The notes below the pieces were generated by a model. That model was not told where the DNA came from, searched no databases, and saw only the letters and a list, made by a program, of their open reading frames with translations. 64,000 bases of DNA, from contig NZ_JAJNRQ010000002.1 in assembly GCF_021083645.1 (NCBI RefSeq), forward strand, positions 310,001-374,000. The letters are read 5' to 3'. Positions 63,332-64,000 of the stretch are shown piece after piece; position 1 is the first letter of the stretch; the number at the start of each line of letters is the position of its first letter. The DNA comes from Schaalia sp. lx-260 (lineage in GTDB: Bacteria > Actinomycetota > Actinomycetes > Actinomycetales > Actinomycetaceae). Both the position numbers and the translations under genes were made by a program.

Positions 63332-64000
63332 ATGATGCGACGTTTGGTGGTTTTCTGCGGTGTAGTACTGGGAGCCTTAGCTACTTGTATTGGTTTTTTG
63401 CAAGCCATTCAGGAAGAAAGCGTATTGCCCTTGAACACTTCAGACGTTGGTTTCATTAACTTCCAGCTTTCTGATATTCCACCTGCTGCCGTAGATGAGC
63501 AACTCCAAGAGGTTTCTTCACGGCAGTGGGTGGAAATCTTTCAGCTATCTGGCACTACAGGCATTAAAACTGTAAAAATTATTGCTCGAGGGTTTCCGCA
63601 GCCCACTCAGCTAAGCTCTATCACTTGGGTGAATCCCAGTAAAACTGGAGTCCTCCTACCCTCTGCTAATGCTACGGATATTCCACCTTCAGGCGTATAT
63701 GCACTGAAAGGAACTAAAGAAAATATCGCTGGCTTTAAGCAATGGTTAACTTCTCATGGTGCCGTGCATACTTGGGAACAGTACTCGAGTTTAGAATTAC
63801 TGCTACTTCCTTTGGCTTACCAAGGGGTGATAGCAGTAGTGTTGGTCACTGCACTACTTACTTCAATCATTATTATCGGCTGGTTTATTTCTAAACGACG
63901 CTCTCAAGTAGTGCGGATGCTTAACGGTTATAGCAACCGTCAGATTGTTATGCGAGATTTGTGGGATCTTATTTTCCCGCTTTTCAGCACTTGCGCATTA
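63332..64000 (+). CDS. Bacteriocin-associated integral membrane protein (DUF1430/FtsX-like), cut by window edge
   Basis: 223 codons are present and the frame is open to the end of the window. Translation begins MMRRLVVFCGVVLGALATCIGF (one membrane helix), followed by about 145 extracytoplasmic residues, a second helix (LAYQGVIAVVLVTALLTSIIIIGW) and then SKRRSQVVRMLNGYSNRQIVMRDLWD, the characteristic cytoplasmic turn of the lactococcin-972-associated permeases. In known clusters this protein works with an ATP-binding protein in immunity or export. GAGGAAG lies about eight bases before the ATG. Coupled with the preceding bacteriocin gene. Confidence 0.8.
   Translation, partial: MMRRLVVFCGVVLGALATCIGFLQAIQEESVLPLNTSDVGFINFQLSDIPPAAVDEQLQEVSSRQWVEIFQLSGTTGIKTVKIIARGFPQPTQLSSITWVNPSKTGVLLPSANATDIPPSGVYALKGTKENIAGFKQWLTSHGAVHTWEQYSSLELLLLPLAYQGVIAVVLVTALLTSIIIIGWFISKRRSQVVRMLNGYSNRQIVMRDLWDLIFPLFSTCAL

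Overview
This window is a stretch of actinobacterial chromosome. The gene order is the conserved core seen across Actinobacteria: hrcA-dnaJ-rsmE-phoH-ybeY; dxs with RNase D and DUF3000; an APC/KimA-type permease divergent from two RCK (TrkA) genes; sigA near parE; pknL beside an Rv2175c-like DNA-binding gene and class II aroG. Base composition is moderate (near half G+C by eye). Together with a diphosphate-dependent phosphofructokinase and a lactococcin-972-type bacteriocin, this suggests a low-GC member of the Actinomycetaceae. The genus cannot be fixed from the sequence alone. Comparisons with Mycobacterium tuberculosis gene order are from memory.

Layout. 1-14.0 kb is mostly minus strand: ybeY (cut by the window edge), phoH, rsmE, dnaJ, hrcA with a CIRCE operator, DUF3097, hemW, trmB, lepA and a TPR gene. 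The plus-strand genes rpsT (behind a structured leader) and putP lie next, then holA (minus). 14.16-14.62 kb holds five minus-strand tRNA genes: Gly, Val, Gly, Cys, Val. 15-31.5 kb carries DUF3000-rnd, dxs, an S9 peptidase, a probable structured RNA, aconitase with a perfect operator-like palindrome, a TrmA-family methyltransferase, the potassium module (KimA-like permease plus two RCK proteins), DUF3159, an OB-fold protein, DUF3710 and DUF4193. 31.6-45 kb carries sepH, a phosphodiesterase-family gene, DUF5998, parC, two double-GNAT genes, parE, a DUF7455 zinc protein, two YbjN paralogues and sigA. 45-54.6 kb carries a polyprenyl synthase, the Rv2175c-like gene, pknL, aroG, PPi-PFK, plsC, a DnaQ-type exonuclease, trpD and a receiver-like gene. 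54.8-62.4 kb carries an FKBP lipoprotein, an HesB/ErpA protein, a glycerate-kinase-like gene, an M20 dipeptidase, DUF3043, an unknown gene, pyrD and a SpoU methyltransferase.

The last 1.5 kb differs from the rest. It holds a truncated IS transposase start behind an 11-G run, a fragment of a phage-type Cpl-7 cell-wall-binding domain, an intact lactococcin-972-family bacteriocin precursor, and the start of a bacteriocin-associated FtsX-like membrane protein that runs off the window. This is the accessory part.

Functional themes are translation and RNA modification (rpsT, lepA, rsmE, trmB, TrmA and SpoU families, ybeY, tRNAs), chaperone control (HrcA/CIRCE/DnaJ), chromosome topology and transcription (ParC, ParE, SigA), division and envelope signalling (SepH, PknL), and potassium homeostasis. 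At least eight genes have a TANNNT -10 element ending 6-8 nt before the start codon, which suggests frequent leaderless transcription.
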